Shown here in pieces: positions 13,709 to 37,400 of a DNA stretch of 62,000 nucleotides. The notes under the pieces are model-generated. The model saw only the letters and a list, made by a program, of their open reading frames with translations. It ran no database searches and was not told the origin of the DNA. This stretch comes from Chrysomallon squamiferum (taxonomy: Eukaryota > Mollusca > Gastropoda > Neomphalida > Peltospiridae). The translations under genes were made by a program, and so were the position numbers. Within the stretch, counting starts at the first letter, position 1. Every line of letters begins with the position of its first letter. The stretch covers positions 9,005,404 to 9,067,403 of the forward strand of contig CM022672.1 of NCBI GenBank assembly GCA_012295275.1, in the 5' to 3' direction.

Positions 13709-14205
13709 CAGAATATTCTTATTTCATTTTCATTCAGAACTGAAGATATTTACCTCTATTTATTTATATAATGTCGACGTTAATTTTGAATATTCATAGT
13801 TAGGGTTGTGTTTTTGTATGTATGTATTGTGTATATGCTTATTTATGTTTATCTGTGTATGTATATGTATGTTTGTATGTATTTGTATGAGTATTTCTGA
13901 ATTAACGTTATATAACTGAGTTTGTAATCACGTAAGCACTGACGCAAAATACTGTTTTTTCTCAATTTCGAATTCATTTATTATTTTATTCTTTCTTTAT
14001 TCATTCTTGCCTTTATTCATTCATTTATTCATTCTTTCATATGGTTCATAAAGAAGAAAAAAAAAAAAAAAACAAAACAATAACTACATATCAAACAGTG
14101 AACTTTGAGAAAGATAACAATAGTACATAGATTTACTAATCGATAAACTAATAAAGATAGACAGAATTAATATAATATTTTCACCTGAATTTCATCACAC
14201 CTTAC

Positions 14206-14419
14206 CTGTGCCTGAACACAGACGTCTCTCGGTATTCACAAGACGGCTCCTTTGACGCTGAAGAAGTTCGTATTTTCTCACATGTACAGGCAACTTTTCA
14301 ATTTTAGATTTCCCACTTCGCCCTTTTCTTAAAATACCACGACCGCTGGTGAAATCGATGAAAAATATGACAGATAACAGTCCAAATAACATAACGACCT
14401 GTAGTTTATTTACCCCCAT
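14206..14419 (-). CDS. Exon 1 of an unrecognised secreted basic protein (signal peptide)
   Basis: An ATG at 14419 in good context (G at -3 and +4) starts 71 codons ending at a strong GTAAGG donor, phase 1. Residues 1-26 form a signal peptide: MGVNK, then a hydrophobic core (VVMLFGLLSVIFFI) and a small-residue cleavage area (TSG). The mature part is strongly basic (LRKGRSGKSK, LLQRQRSR, ERRLC) with possible mono- and dibasic processing sites. A TATA-like element lies about 32-37 bp upstream. The phase fits candidate exons at 5937-6038 and 2830-3107 on the same strand. I do not recognise the family; a peptide-hormone precursor, growth factor or matrix protein are all possible. Confidence 0.6.
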
Positions 14420-14450
14420 GACTGCCGTGAGGAGAAGAGACTGTGTGGCA

Positions 14451-14456
14451 TATATA
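14451..14456. promoter_or_regulatory. TATA-like element upstream of the secreted protein gene
   Basis: TATATA about 32-37 bp before the minus-strand ATG at 14419, followed by a pyrimidine-rich stretch that could hold the start site. The 5' UTR would be very short. On the plus strand the same bases read TATATAAG, so direction is not decided by the element itself. Confidence 0.3.
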
Positions 14457-15721
14457 AGTTATCGCAACTTACACATGTCTCTCTGTCGCGCTTGGCCGTC
14501 TGCAATGTCACGTGGTGTGTTTAAGGTAAATGGGTCAGGATCAGACATATTTTATGTTGCCCCATTAGTTGTTCGACTGTCATAGGCAGTCTGGTTTTTC
14601 AGTTCGAGATTATTATTATTATTACTGTTGTTGTTGTTGTTGTTGTTATTATTATTATTATTATTTCGAAATGTTGATTTTATTACTGGATATTGTTTGT
14701 GTTTTATCCCCTTCGTTTCGTTTATTTTTTATTTTTTTATATTTTTTTTTTTATCTTTTTCATTTTATTATTATTATTATATTTATTATTATTATTATTA
14801 TTTAATAATGCTGGTTTTGTTATGTATTTTTGATACTTATTTGAAATAAATAATAAATAATGTATAAACGTATTTGGATCTTTTTTTTTAATGAGTTCTC
14901 TGTTTCTTACTAGTGGGGAGGAAAATATAAAGAAGGTCTCTCAGTAAGTCCATCTGTCTGCCTGTTTTTGTCTCGATAGAGCCATGATTTTGTTCTCTGT
15001 TTTCTATATTTATTCTTTTCTGTTTTCTCTTTTTCATCTTATTTATCCATTTACTAGTTTCTCTAAGTCCATCTAACTACATTTACATAGAGCTATAACT
15101 TACATTCTGTATATACCTTTTTCCTTCTTCTAAAGGTTTTGTGTAGTTTTAAATGAAACAAAATAAAATAAACAAAGGTGTACGCTAATGAGAATTTTTT
15201 CGTGCAGCAGCACAAAGACAAATAATTATATTGTTTTCCTAACTCTATTAATAACCTGTTGCATCACCATTTCGGCACCGTGTTTAAAATTCGTCGTGAT
15301 TTCATGTCTACCAATCACGGAGTATGAACCACAGTCAACAGTATATTTAATTTAATGATACATCCGTCTGATATATTAATATATACGTATGTTTTGTGTT
15401 CGTGTTCGTGTGGATAATGGATCTTCGTATCTAATACTATTCTTAATCCTTCTGCTATTGATGCTACTACTTCTACAGCTGTTGCTACCACTACAACTAT
15501 TACTATTACAGCTACTTGCTGCTGTTACTACTACTACTATTACTGCTGCTTTTCCTACAGTCACTACAAATACTTAAATAATTATTATTAGGAAATGAAA
15601 CTGAATTTCATCGTCTGTTGTTTCTGCTACAATTGCAAGCAGGCAGGATCTATGTTACCATTACTACAACATTAATCAGTACTAAAAGTTACTTAATAAC
15701 AAATGCTTTAAAAAAAATGTC

Positions 15722-15772
<51 letters not shown>

Positions 15773-16455
15773 TAAAATAAATAAATAACGTCAAAGAATA
15801 ACAGTTAAGTTTTCCAGACATATTTAACTGTAACTCGAACACCTTTAGAAATATTGTTTTAATTAGCCACTGCGTTATGCTCAGCGTACGTCTGAAAACG
15901 CATGTAAAATATTTTAGTTTATATCGTGTTTGTATGTGTTTTATGTGTGTTTAAAAACAGTACTGTATATATGGTATAATAAACTAACAAACTATATCTC
16001 TGTGATGTCGTAATACTCATGTGTAAAACGAGCTGAATGCTGCTGTCATTTTATTAAAGATCGAGTGTTTCATTCACGTATGTACAGATCTTTGCTTTGT
16101 TAAACTGGTTGAATACACAAGAACTATAAATGTTTTGTATTCGGACGAAAGAGAAGCCTCCAAATGACAACTAAACGGGACAACGACCGTCATTATACAA
16201 CCCAAACGTCTCGCCTACATGCAGATCTTTCAGCGATGGGAAGTACGAGAGAATAAAAAAAAAGTACCGGGTGACGTGTCTTAATAGCCGTCTTCTATTC
16301 GAGTCTGGCCGAGTATACAACGTCAACGTATTTTAAGGCACTCTAACAGCCTACAATTAGTCCACGGTAATTTGGAAGTTTTGAAAGCAAACGTGCACAG
16401 ACACACCTAGAACTGATTAAAAGGTATTTGCAACGTAGGCAAAATAATAATAAAT

Positions 16456-16493
<38 letters not shown>

Positions 16494-17746
16494 AAAAAAA
16501 ATTCAAATAAATTCAAATAAACCAAATAATAATAATAATAAAAATAAATAAATAAATAAAAGAAAAACCAAACTGGAAACAAAACAACAACAAGCAAACA
16601 ACACAAGAAATAACAAGAAAAAAAAAAAAAAAAAAACCATAACTAACTAAATAACAAAAGTAAAATAATTGCCATTATTAGGTTTAGGGTTTTTTTTCTC
16701 CATAAATAGTTGTAATATAGTTGGATCTGATAGCTGTGATTTCCGTAGAGTTATATTAATACTTCTGCTTATGTGATAGTAATTAAGACCACATACCCAC
16801 TGGCAATGTTATAATTATAAGAAAGAAAAAAAGACATTCAGTTTATAAATTACATAATAAAAATCATGCTGCAGTCTTTTGTTATCACATCTATAGCTTA
16901 TTACAATTATACTTTTTTTGAGTTTTACAGTTTAAACTAAACAAACAAGTTTTATTAGCATTATTTGATCTTCACCTTCGACTAAAAAAATCCAAATAAT
17001 TGTTTCTGAAATTGTCAAGAAATTTTTCTGGAGTATATTTTCTTCCAACAATTATATTTCAGGTAAGTTTTTATGCATCTATCAGAAAAGATGTAATAAT
17101 AAATATTAAAATCTATATAGCAGTGAGACACAATTTGAAAAAAAAAAGTTCTAAAAAGAAGAAATAGAAAAGAAGAAAAGAAACACTGAGTTAATTTATT
17201 TCATAATTTAATAAATTAGGTATCGTTGAACAATCAGTTCAAATATTTCTGTAACAACATTGAGAAAAGCAAAACAGTTACATCATTTTCAGTAACATAA
17301 ATACTACTACTACTACTACTAAATTATAATAATAATAAAATAATAATAATAATAATAATAATTAGTCCATACTTTAGTTCAATAAATCTGACTAGAATTT
17401 CTATTTTTCACAATAATCATTTCAATATATACACACAAAAACAAGTAACATATCACACACACTTTCTCCTATTGTAATTATATTATACAAATAACTGAGA
17501 TAGTTTAACAAACATCTCACCATTCACTATAGTAAAAAAATAAATAAAGAAAAAAGGAAAAAAAGAAATTAACAACATAAAATATATCAAGAATGCTTAC
17601 AATATCTTTGTGCATTCTGAATTAACACTGAAACCTATGTTACAGAAAGCAAAGAAAATAGTTCTCATAGTTCCACTTCAGTTTTACCTGATATAGATCA
17701 AGAATCATAAAAAGCAAGTAAAAATAGGATGTGTATAATCTGTGTG

Positions 17747-17779
<33 letters not shown>

Positions 17780-18448
17780 ATTTATACTGTGAAATATAAT
17801 TACATCTAAATCTGAGAACTCAGTTAAACACAAAATCTTATAATTTTTAGTTCATTTAGAACAATCTATAATAAATAACTAAGTATAAATAAATATATAT
17901 TCCATATACTAATCATTACTGGAAGTTTGCTATTTAGCTAAATGTCTTTTTTCAACTTTCCATTAATTCATTAAACAAAACAATTTTACCGTTGAGGTAT
18001 AACCAAACAAAGAATAATGTTTAATGTAGACTCGGTCTGTTTGTTATACACATTTTGTGTATGTGTTCTGTAGATCATACCAACAAAATTTAATTACATG
18101 TAAATTTTAAAACTTATTATAAACAAAATCTTATGATGTTTAAAGTTTAAAAATAAATAAATAATAATAATAATAAAATTACTCATAACAAAATAAAAAA
18201 TAAAAAATAATGGTAAAACCAACAGAAAACTGCTACAAAAGGCAATAGCGAAAGTTTAAAACATTCCTTTCTTTGTACAATTAGTTTAAATTTTTCCACA
18301 CAACAAATATAAAATTAACAGAAATAAGAAAAAAGAACACATAACAATGTGTATATATAATTATAGTAACAAATATAATATATTTTTTAAATAGAAAATT
18401 ATATATATTTAATGAGACTTCTGTTCTATACTTTAATTTGAAATATTT
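14457..18448. other. AT-rich intergenic stretch
   Basis: ATT/GTT runs near 14610-14810, ATA at 15722-15770, A-rich low complexity at 16440-16640. The last 1-2 kb approaches the 3' UTR of the PCGF6-like gene. Nothing else seen. Confidence 0.6.
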
Positions 18449-18454
18449 TTTATT
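18449..18454 (-). terminator. Putative polyadenylation signal of the PCGF6-like gene
   Basis: AATAAA on the minus strand about 305 nt after the TAA stop. The region is so AT-rich that chance hexamers are expected, so support is weak. Confidence 0.3.
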
Positions 18455-18758
18455 TAACAAAATGATATTTAACTGTATTGCAATACACTTTGTTTAAAAT
18501 AACTAAATTTAATTTTATACAAAATTAGTAATACTTATTGTCAGAAATGTTACTGAAGTGTTGTAATAAAAACCTAAATTTTCTTATGGCTAGTCAATTC
18601 CATTATTAAGTTTGCATCTTGCAAAGAAACACAGATTCTGACTAGAATTTTTAAAATTTATACTGGATTTTTGATTGTAATTAAAAAAATTGAGTAAATA
18701 AACTAAAGTAATTGAAATGCAAACAATTTAGAGTTTGTGATAATTAATTACATTTACA

Positions 18759-23150
<4,392 letters not shown>

Positions 23151-23404
23151 TTATGATAATAATAAAAAATTTTTTATTTATAATCTGTTTAGCTGTTACA
23201 TTTTTTTTCATCTCAAAAAAGGTTTAGTAAATACTAATAATACTGCAGTATTCTCACTCACTGGAAATATGGAGCAACTTGATTTCTCATGTTGATGAAA
23301 TCAAACTATAGGGTATCATGATAGTATATATAAAATGTGAAGCATTAAATGAATACAAAAATATTGGAAAATAATTTTGAAGTAGATCAGAATTCACAAA
23401 AGAA

Positions 23405-23449
<45 letters not shown>

Positions 23450-24602
23450 AATTAATTAAAAAATAAACAAAATAAGAATGAAAGATGTATACATTATACA
23501 TATCATCAACTATTTTGAATTTATAAAATTATTTTCCTAATTTGTTCCCATTTTCAGAAAACAATTGCTATGACAACCCAACCCCAAAGAGAAGTTTAGA
23601 AGAAAAGAATAAGATCATTAATGAAGATAAATTTGTTAAGGACATATTATATCTTGTTAGTGTCAGTTTTATTGTTAAATTGATTAGAAAAAAGTTTTAA
23701 AAAAAAGATGATTGTTTCTTCTCTTTAACTTAATTACCTCTATTGACAACACACCTCACACTGACTGTTTGTTTAAAGATTGCTCTATAGTTACTGAGGT
23801 TGTCAGATCAATGATACTCAAGATCAATGGTATACACTTCCATTACAATATGACCCACTGCTTGGGGTAATCTCATATTTTGACCCCAGTTACCAATATA
23901 GTATACTTTCTAGTGCAAAACACTTTTTAAACAATGTCTCTGACATTTCATTTGAAATATGAAATGTCCTAATATAAGATCCAAGTAACAGTATAAAATG
24001 AATGAGCCAGGAAAATTATCAGCGCTGAAGAGGATATGAAAATTATTGTGTAAACAAAGAACTGAAAGCCAGTGAAAGTATCCAATTTTACATTAAAATG
24101 GAAATCACTGAAATATAAAATAGTCCTAAATTATATATTAATATATTTTAAATTTGGTTTGATGAGTTTGTAAGGATATGTAGAGGTATTTGTTTGCTGG
24201 TGAAAATTTCCTTAAAAACCCCCAAGGCTATGTATGAATCTTGTTTTGACAATAAACTAAAAAATGTGAATATTAATAATTAAATTCCATTTTTTAAACT
24301 GTAAGCTGAATATAAGAGATATAAATATAAAGTATATGAATCATCAACATTTGAAAAGTAATTTTAGAGAGGCACTTTTTGAGAAATTTACTCAGATTTC
24401 AAAACAATGATAACCTGTGAAATTTGTATCATTGGTTCAGTAAATTGTGTAAAACATTTCTAACAGGATATTTATATAGTTCGTTTTGTATAATAGCTGA
24501 AACAGTGTATTGTTATATCTGAATGCAACCTAGTTAACTTTTCATAAAATTCTCTAATATCTGCGCTCTGAAACAAGATATAAAAATTCAGTATTATAAC
24601 TT

Positions 24603-24634
<32 letters not shown>

Positions 24635-24819
24635 CACAGGTCTGAAATTAATAATACTAATAGGGAATAAAACTGAATTGCAGTCTGCCCCTCCCCAAAG
24701 ACTTTGGTATGTCTAAGTTGTTTTGACGTGTCGTGGTTTATTTTATTTATTTATATTTTTTTCTTCTTTCATTTTGTTGTTGAGGAAATTATTCTCCCAA
24801 CTATATGTAATTTCAATAC

Positions 24820-24879
24820 CTGTTTTGTGTAGATTTCATTACGACGATTATACTGGACTGGGTTCCAACACTGTAACAT
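24820..24879 (-). CDS. Candidate 5' coding exon for the PCGF6-like gene
   Basis: On the minus strand an ATG at 24879 opens 20 codons ending in CAG followed by GTATTG, a plausible donor. It lies about 1.7 kb upstream of the first recognised PCGF exon and faces NOP56, where a 5' exon is expected. It ends in phase 0, whereas the exon at 23139 needs two incoming bases. It therefore fits only with an extra exon or another acceptor inside 22922-23139 (for example the AG before ACA AAT CCT). Not resolved. Confidence 0.22.
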
Positions 24880-25219
24880 GGCCGCAACAGTTGTTAAAAG
24901 GGATGAAAAAAATATCGTCTGCTCCCATCAAATTAATTTTCCGAGGTCAACAATAAATTTAGACTGGAATCAAGCATGTTTGATTTCTCAAGCAAAGCGT
25001 ACCATATTTTATAAACACAGTAGAAAGGTAACGTAAAAACAAAAACGTATATTATTGGTTATATTTAGCCAATAGATGAACAGCACACATAAACGTTTGG
25101 TTTGATAAATAAAAAATGGTCGACCCACGTGTTTTGATGCTTTGAGGCGCTTTAAGTATTTTCTTACAACAAGGACTATGAAGAATTAGTATTGCGTTGA
25201 TATTAATACTTTATAAATA
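24880..25219. promoter_or_regulatory. Divergent 5' region between PCGF6-like and NOP56
   Basis: About 340 bp separate the proposed NOP56 start codon (25220, plus) from the candidate PCGF6 start (24879, minus). The stretch has more CpG than surrounding intron or intergenic DNA and carries a CACGTG box. A plus-strand ATG at 24878 opens a 51-codon frame ending at 25033, which would be an upstream ORF if transcribed. Shared-promoter function is inferred from the head-to-head arrangement. Confidence 0.45.
25126..25131. promoter_or_regulatory. CACGTG E-box upstream of NOP56
   Basis: A perfect palindromic CACGTG lies 89 bp before the proposed NOP56 ATG. In animals this hexamer is the canonical Myc/Max site, and ribosome-biogenesis genes including NOP56 are known Myc targets. 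Max-Mga is also part of PRC1.6 with PCGF6 in mammals. Function here is inference. Confidence 0.4.
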
Positions 25220-31860
<6,641 letters not shown>

Positions 31861-32008
31861 GAAAAGTAACAGAATTTTGTTCTGTTGCACAGCGCATTTT
31901 GTTTTTAACACAGCTTGTGACTGATCAAGTCAAAACATCTCAGATTTGTCAACTGTTTTTGTATAGCTGTAAAACTGAATATGTGAAAAACAGAAAGAAA
32001 CAAGCAGG

Positions 32009-32027
32009 AATAAAGTTGAGAAATAAA
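32009..32027 (+). terminator. NOP56 polyadenylation signals
   Basis: Two AATAAA hexamers (32009-32014 and 32022-32027) follow the NOP56 stop by about 150-165 nt, a usual 3' UTR length. The cleavage site is not determined. Confidence 0.55.
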
Positions 32028-33316
32028 GTGAATATTGACAATTGATGTTTTGATTTCAAGAAAATGGTTGGAATCGTACAGATTCTGGAAATGGGACCAA
32101 GGTTGAATAGTATAGTTTGGAATTTTAAACTTTTATTTTTAGAGTTATAAAAAAACATTTGACTTTATGTTTCATTGATTACATTACTTTAAAAAAAAAA
32201 TCCCTTTTTTAAATTTTTTATCTCAATGATTTTAGTGTAACAATCCTGTTTGTAGGTCTATATTCATTCAGTTACAAATAAATTAAATTCAACACTCTTA
32301 TTTTTGTTGAAATTTGTTGTCACATTTTATATTAAAGTTTTGGTAATTGTTATAATCTATATCTCCCTCAGTCTGTCTGCATTTATGTTATAGTGTAAAA
32401 CATAAAAATGATATATTATGCCCAAATTTATTTCATTAAGCTTTTGGATGAAGCCATAAATATTTTTTCACCTACGCTTTTCAACCCCTCGTAACATTTT
32501 AAGAAAAGTCTGAAAAGTAAAATTACAGTAATAAGACATCAGAGAGACTGGAAATAAATGATCATCATCATCTGTTTTGTCTGCATCGTAACAATCACAG
32601 TTTGAACCGAGTTGTATGTGTTAGCTGTGTAATAAGTGAAAGCCACGCATGTAACTAGATCGTATGTATTGAAATATACTTAATACAAAATAATTGACCC
32701 ACGCTCCTGGGAGAGCGCTACATTTTAAGTGGTGTTTAAAAATAAAAATATGTATTTGATCTCTGTTAATGGATTAAGAACATACATTTAAATAATCAAT
32801 TCTTATGACCAGTCACGGAGAGGAAAAACAAAATAAAATGAATTGGCTACATTTGATGGATATCGATTCTTTTTGAGATTTTTGTGGTCACCTCAATTGG
32901 ATTTTTAATTTGCTTTAAAAATAAAAAAAATAAAAAAATTAAAACATTAGTAAATATAAATTTAGCTAATACATTATACACTGTAATATATAATGGCAGT
33001 GAGTTACGAATTTAATGAAAGAATGTTGTTTTCTTTTCAAGATACATTCACTCTCCTTCGTTTGCTTCTAAAATTACATTACGTCAAGATCTCGATGGTT
33101 TTCTTCTAGCAGTGCTGTACTATAACATAAATAATTATATTAAATACCATGAATGTCCCAGTTATAAATATTTTAACGTAAACTCACGTAGTGGGTTTTT
33201 CTTCTTTCTTCCACACAAGCATATGCACGCACGCACGCACGCACGCATATGAGACATGTATTAGGAGAAAACCCAATTGGAACAGTTACGAAATTGATTT
33301 GTCACACACACACATA

Positions 33317-33407
<91 letters not shown>

Positions 33408-34324
33408 GAAATATATACAAATATATACAAAAATGTTCTGAGTTTCTAATGCGATAATAAAAACAACACAGAGGCTGCATATTAATCGTGTCATCACATA
33501 AATGTTATATACACATAATATGTCATAAAGATCTGTATTTATTTATTTTAAATACTTTTCCTGTGAACGAATAATGTGTATTCCTTGCATATGCGATTTC
33601 TTGTCTTACCTTCTTCACTGAAAGAGAACAAGTGTGTATAAAACAGTCAGCAAACATTTGTATTTTCTTTATAAAGATAGTACAAAATTATTTTAAAAGA
33701 TTATTCTACATTAGAAAAATTATTTTTCCATAATAGTTACTAATATTAACGAGCAAAACCACAATTTCAGTCAATAATGATGATAAATAAATAAATAAAT
33801 AACAATGATAGAAAACTGTGACTAAAATAAAAGTTCTGTCTACAAATCCTTTTACTCAGTAAATCTGTTTCTTCTCTTTCTGATTTTCTTTCGAAGCCTT
33901 CCTTTCTCACCTCCTTCAGGTCTGTATAAATGAATCACGTGTAAATTTATAAATGCTATAAAATGATATGGTAACAACTTATTTTATAAGTGAATAAATA
34001 GAACGATGATTAAATTAATAAAAAAAAATTCTGAGTTCTTTGAATGCAGTTTTAGAAGAGTTTGCTCTTTGCGAATTAAATTATGAGAAATATTTCTGCG
34101 ACACACCAAATACAAAATAAATATAGACACCGATAAAAACATAGTGTATGTAATATATTAGCATATATATCGACTTAATATTGACTTATCAGTAAATAAT
34201 TGGATTTGATTCACCTTTGACACCCAATATCCTATTTCATTTCTGTGCCGGTGTATCATTAAGCAAACCTATAAACAAACATCTTCTGCTTAGTTTATTT
34301 TATTAATCACTTGTTTTTTCTTTT
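32028..34324. other. Intergenic stretch 3' of NOP56
   Basis: AT-rich sequence with the TC microsatellite (33320-33405). No coding frame, RNA or transposon recognised. Confidence 0.6.
33320..33405 (+). repeat. (TC)n microsatellite
   Basis: Pure CT run of 86 bp; an (ACGC)n run of about 22 bp lies just before it at 33225-33246. Confidence 0.99.
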
Positions 34325-34887
34325 TCCTTTATTGTTTCTACAAATGAAGATTATCGAAGTCTTGTGATTCAAGAAATCGCGAATTGCGTTAGCATAATGT
34401 GGAGGATCACCATCTTGTTGGAAAAAAACAATCACGTTATGCTAAAGCAGTTCGCGATTTCTTGAATCCCAAGTTCCATGACAGATGAGTAGGTCATCGA
34501 GGACCTCTGGAGTGGGCGCCATGTTCTCCAGATTTGACACCTGTGACTTTTTTCTGTGGTGCTTCCTGAAAAGCAAAGTCTATGCATCAAAGCCCAGGAG
34601 TGTTGAAGAGTTAGAGGAACGTACAAGGAATGCCTGCAATCTTGTTACAAGGGAGATGATGACCGGAGTTGGAGAGGAATGCTTGAAGAGGTGGGCACGT
34701 TGAAAAAGAAGGCGCTCACGTTGAAGTCTACGGAGCCTAAGAAAACAGAAAATGAGGGATTTTTTCGTTATGAGACAAATTGTTGCAGGCTATAGAAAGT
34801 TCAAGACTTTTTTTTTTTCAAATCCGTAAAGCCGTTTTCATTTAATTAAAACTTAAAAGTGTAGCGGGACTTTTGAATGACCCTGTA
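34325..34887 (+). mobile_element. mariner-type transposon remnant, folded back
   Basis: The plus strand from 34433 encodes, with stops and a frameshift, the end of a mariner-like transposase: KAVRDFLN, GPLEWAPCSPDLTP, then CDFFLWCFLKSKVYASKPRS (DD34D type). The minus strand of 34432-34325 encodes a second piece of the same family (FFQQDGDPPHYANAIRDFLN), so the two pieces point away from each other. The element ends in a terminal-repeat-like sequence at 34861-34887 (CGGGACTTTTGAATGACCC then TGTA), next to a TA. No 5' end was found. Confidence 0.82.
34366..34468. repeat. 36-bp inverted repeat inside the mariner remnant
   Basis: The arms 34366-34401 and 34433-34468 are reverse complements at 33 of 36 positions with a 31-bp spacer. 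Both arms encode the same transposase segment, so the hairpin arose by joining two opposite copies. Confidence 0.9.
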
Positions 34888-35700
34888 TTAATGTATAATT
34901 TTAAATAAACAAAACATTAAAATATATATTTTAAAATAAATAAAACAGTGTTAAGTATATATTTTTAAATCAATAAAACTATTAAAGCATATATTTTTAA
35001 ATAAATAAAACAATATTAAAGTACATATTGTACTTTAAATAAATTATACAGCATTAAAGTGTATATTTTTGAATAAATAAAACATTATTAAAGTATATAT
35101 TTTAAAAAATATATACTTTAACATTGTTTTATTTATTTAAAAATATATTCTTTAATAATGTTTTATTTATTTAAAACTATATATACTTTAATAATATTTT
35201 AATTATTTAAAAATATATACCTAAATATTGTTTTCTTTATTGAAAAATATACACTTTAATACTGTTTTATTTATTTAAAAATATATATACTTTAATGTTT
35301 TTTTTTTTTTTTTTTTTTTAACTATATTTTAGTATTGTTTTGTTTGTTTAAAAGATATATATTTAATAATGTTTTATTTATTTAAAAATATATATTTAAT
35401 ACTGTTTTATTTGTTTTAAAATATATATTTTAATAATGTTTTATTTATTTAAAATATATATTTTAATATTGTGTTGTTTATTCAAAAAATATATACCTTA
35501 ATAATGTTTCATTTATATAAAAATATATACTTTAATAATGTTTTATTTATTTTGAAAATATACAGTTTAATGCTGTTTTATTTATTTAAAAATATATGTT
35601 TTAATAATGTTTTATTTATTCAAAAATTATAATGTTTTAATCTTGTTTTATTTATCTAAAAAAAATGTAAATTTTAATGTTGTTTTATTCACTAAAATGC

Positions 35701-35744
<44 letters not shown>

Positions 35745-35850
35745 TTTATTTATTTAATACTTTCTTATTTATTACAAAGACTATACCTTAATATTGCTTC
35801 ATTTGTTTAAAAAACTATATATTTTAATAATGGTTTATTTATTATATATG
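34888..35850. repeat. Inverted AT-rich satellite, units of about 34-40 bp
   Basis: From 34888 to about 35100, units with AAATAAATAAAAC and AAAGTATATATTTTT repeat. At 35088-35121 lies a perfect palindrome (16-bp arms around AA). From there to about 35850 the same unit continues in reverse complement (GTTTTATTTATTTAAAAATA), over 15 copies, with a (TG)n tract at 35705-35740. The left arm starts directly at the mariner end. Confidence 0.88.
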
Positions 35851-37369
35851 ATATATATAATATGAATTTATTAACTCTTTGAACAGAACTGACGAAACGA
35901 AGCGACAGATGTAGACTGGTACTATTTCTCCGTTTAAATGTGAAGAATGTTCCAAAGCAGTTGCATTGGAAACACACAACGAAGCTGGACATAATTTCTA
36001 TGGTAAAATTAATAAATATGCAAATAAAAAGAGAAATATACTATTTGAAATTTCTACTTGGTTAACAGTATTATTCTCCACTGTTAATAAATGAATGTTA
36101 AGATCATGTAATTGTGTTATTGTTCAGTCTGTGACAAGCCAAATTGGTCAGCGCTTGTTTTGCAGGTCTTATTAAAGTCAAGCGAAAGTGTATCCGATAT
36201 AAGTGTGTATGTGTGTGGGGATGACTGTCATACAAATATAGTTCAGTACAGCAATACACAAACATAACAAGAGAGAGGAAATCTTGTTAAAATCTAAGTA
36301 CAAAATAAACTGAAATAACCTGAAGACGACTGAAAGTCAGAAACGAAACAGATTAGCTGATAACCAGTTTATTTGTTTTAAACGAGATGTCAAAGTTAAT
36401 TTGCAGTTATAAAGATTCATGGATGGATCTGTTAGGCCTTAGTACATATTGTTTGATGCTCTCTTAATCCAAATAGACGAACGAGTATTTACAGCTACTC
36501 TTAGCTTTTCTAATTAAAATAATATTAGTTTACTGGTAGATCAAGTAAAGACTCTGGAAAGAATTTAGGGTCATCTGTGAGTTTGTATGTGCTTTTAAGT
36601 TCGTTTGTTTGTTCTTATATAAATGCATACTTACAGAAATACCAAAGTACATACATACAAACACAAAAACGAAGGTACATACATACATATGTACATAGTG
36701 ATATAAATAGATAGATGGTTAGACAAACATACAGAGACATACATATATAAATACATGTGCAGATACATTATACATTACATATGCATAATTATACCTAATA
36801 ATCATAATCATAATTTAAATAATAATTATACTGACAATAATAAGAACAACAACAACAAGAATAACAATAATAATAAGAAGGAAAGCAATCCATATATTAA
36901 CAATAACACTAATAACATAGTCAGTCAGTCTGTCAGTCTGCCAGACAGTAAGTAAATCAGTCAGCCAATAATTCTAATAATCATGCTGCTGCTGCTGCTA
37001 ATGATGATGACGATAAATCGATGATTTGTTATGTATCTGAAGTAAAGTTCTTGTTTCAGTTTCTATTATAGGCTTTTAACTAGAACACTTGTACGGTTTT
37101 ACTTTCTTGTACACTGTCATATGTCAACACAGTTTCAGCGATCACATTAATTTCCGCGGATAAAATGAATCTAAACGGAAGGAACGCGAGTAAAAAGGTG
37201 TGTGTGTGTGTGTGTGTATATATATATGTATTTCATAATGATCTCCGTCATTTCATCTCTCTAAATAATAATAATGATGATGATGATGATGATGATAATA
37301 ATAATAATGGTTATTATTATTATTATTATTATTACTATTAAGCAATAGTAACAAAATTAGCAATAAATA

Positions 37370-37400
<31 letters not shown>

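Larger units (their letters stand above)
6039..14205. other. Long AT-rich intron or intergenic stretch
   Basis: Contains the 29-bp minisatellite, AAT, ACA and GA microsatellites, and a GC-richer island at 11380-11610 without a usable frame (see findings). No transposase, RNA gene or domain-bearing frame was recognised. A 66-codon minus frame at 12375-12575 has no recognisable feature. Confidence 0.6.

Noticed and set aside
14349-14585. 78-codon plus-strand frame
   Set aside because: Antisense to the signal-peptide exon; no signal or domain of its own.
24878-25033. Plus-strand ATG frame of 51 codons as the NOP56 N-terminus
   Set aside because: Joining it at AAG/GTAACG would add a long N-terminal extension not seen in NOP56 proteins; the ATG-only exon at 25220 fits the family better.
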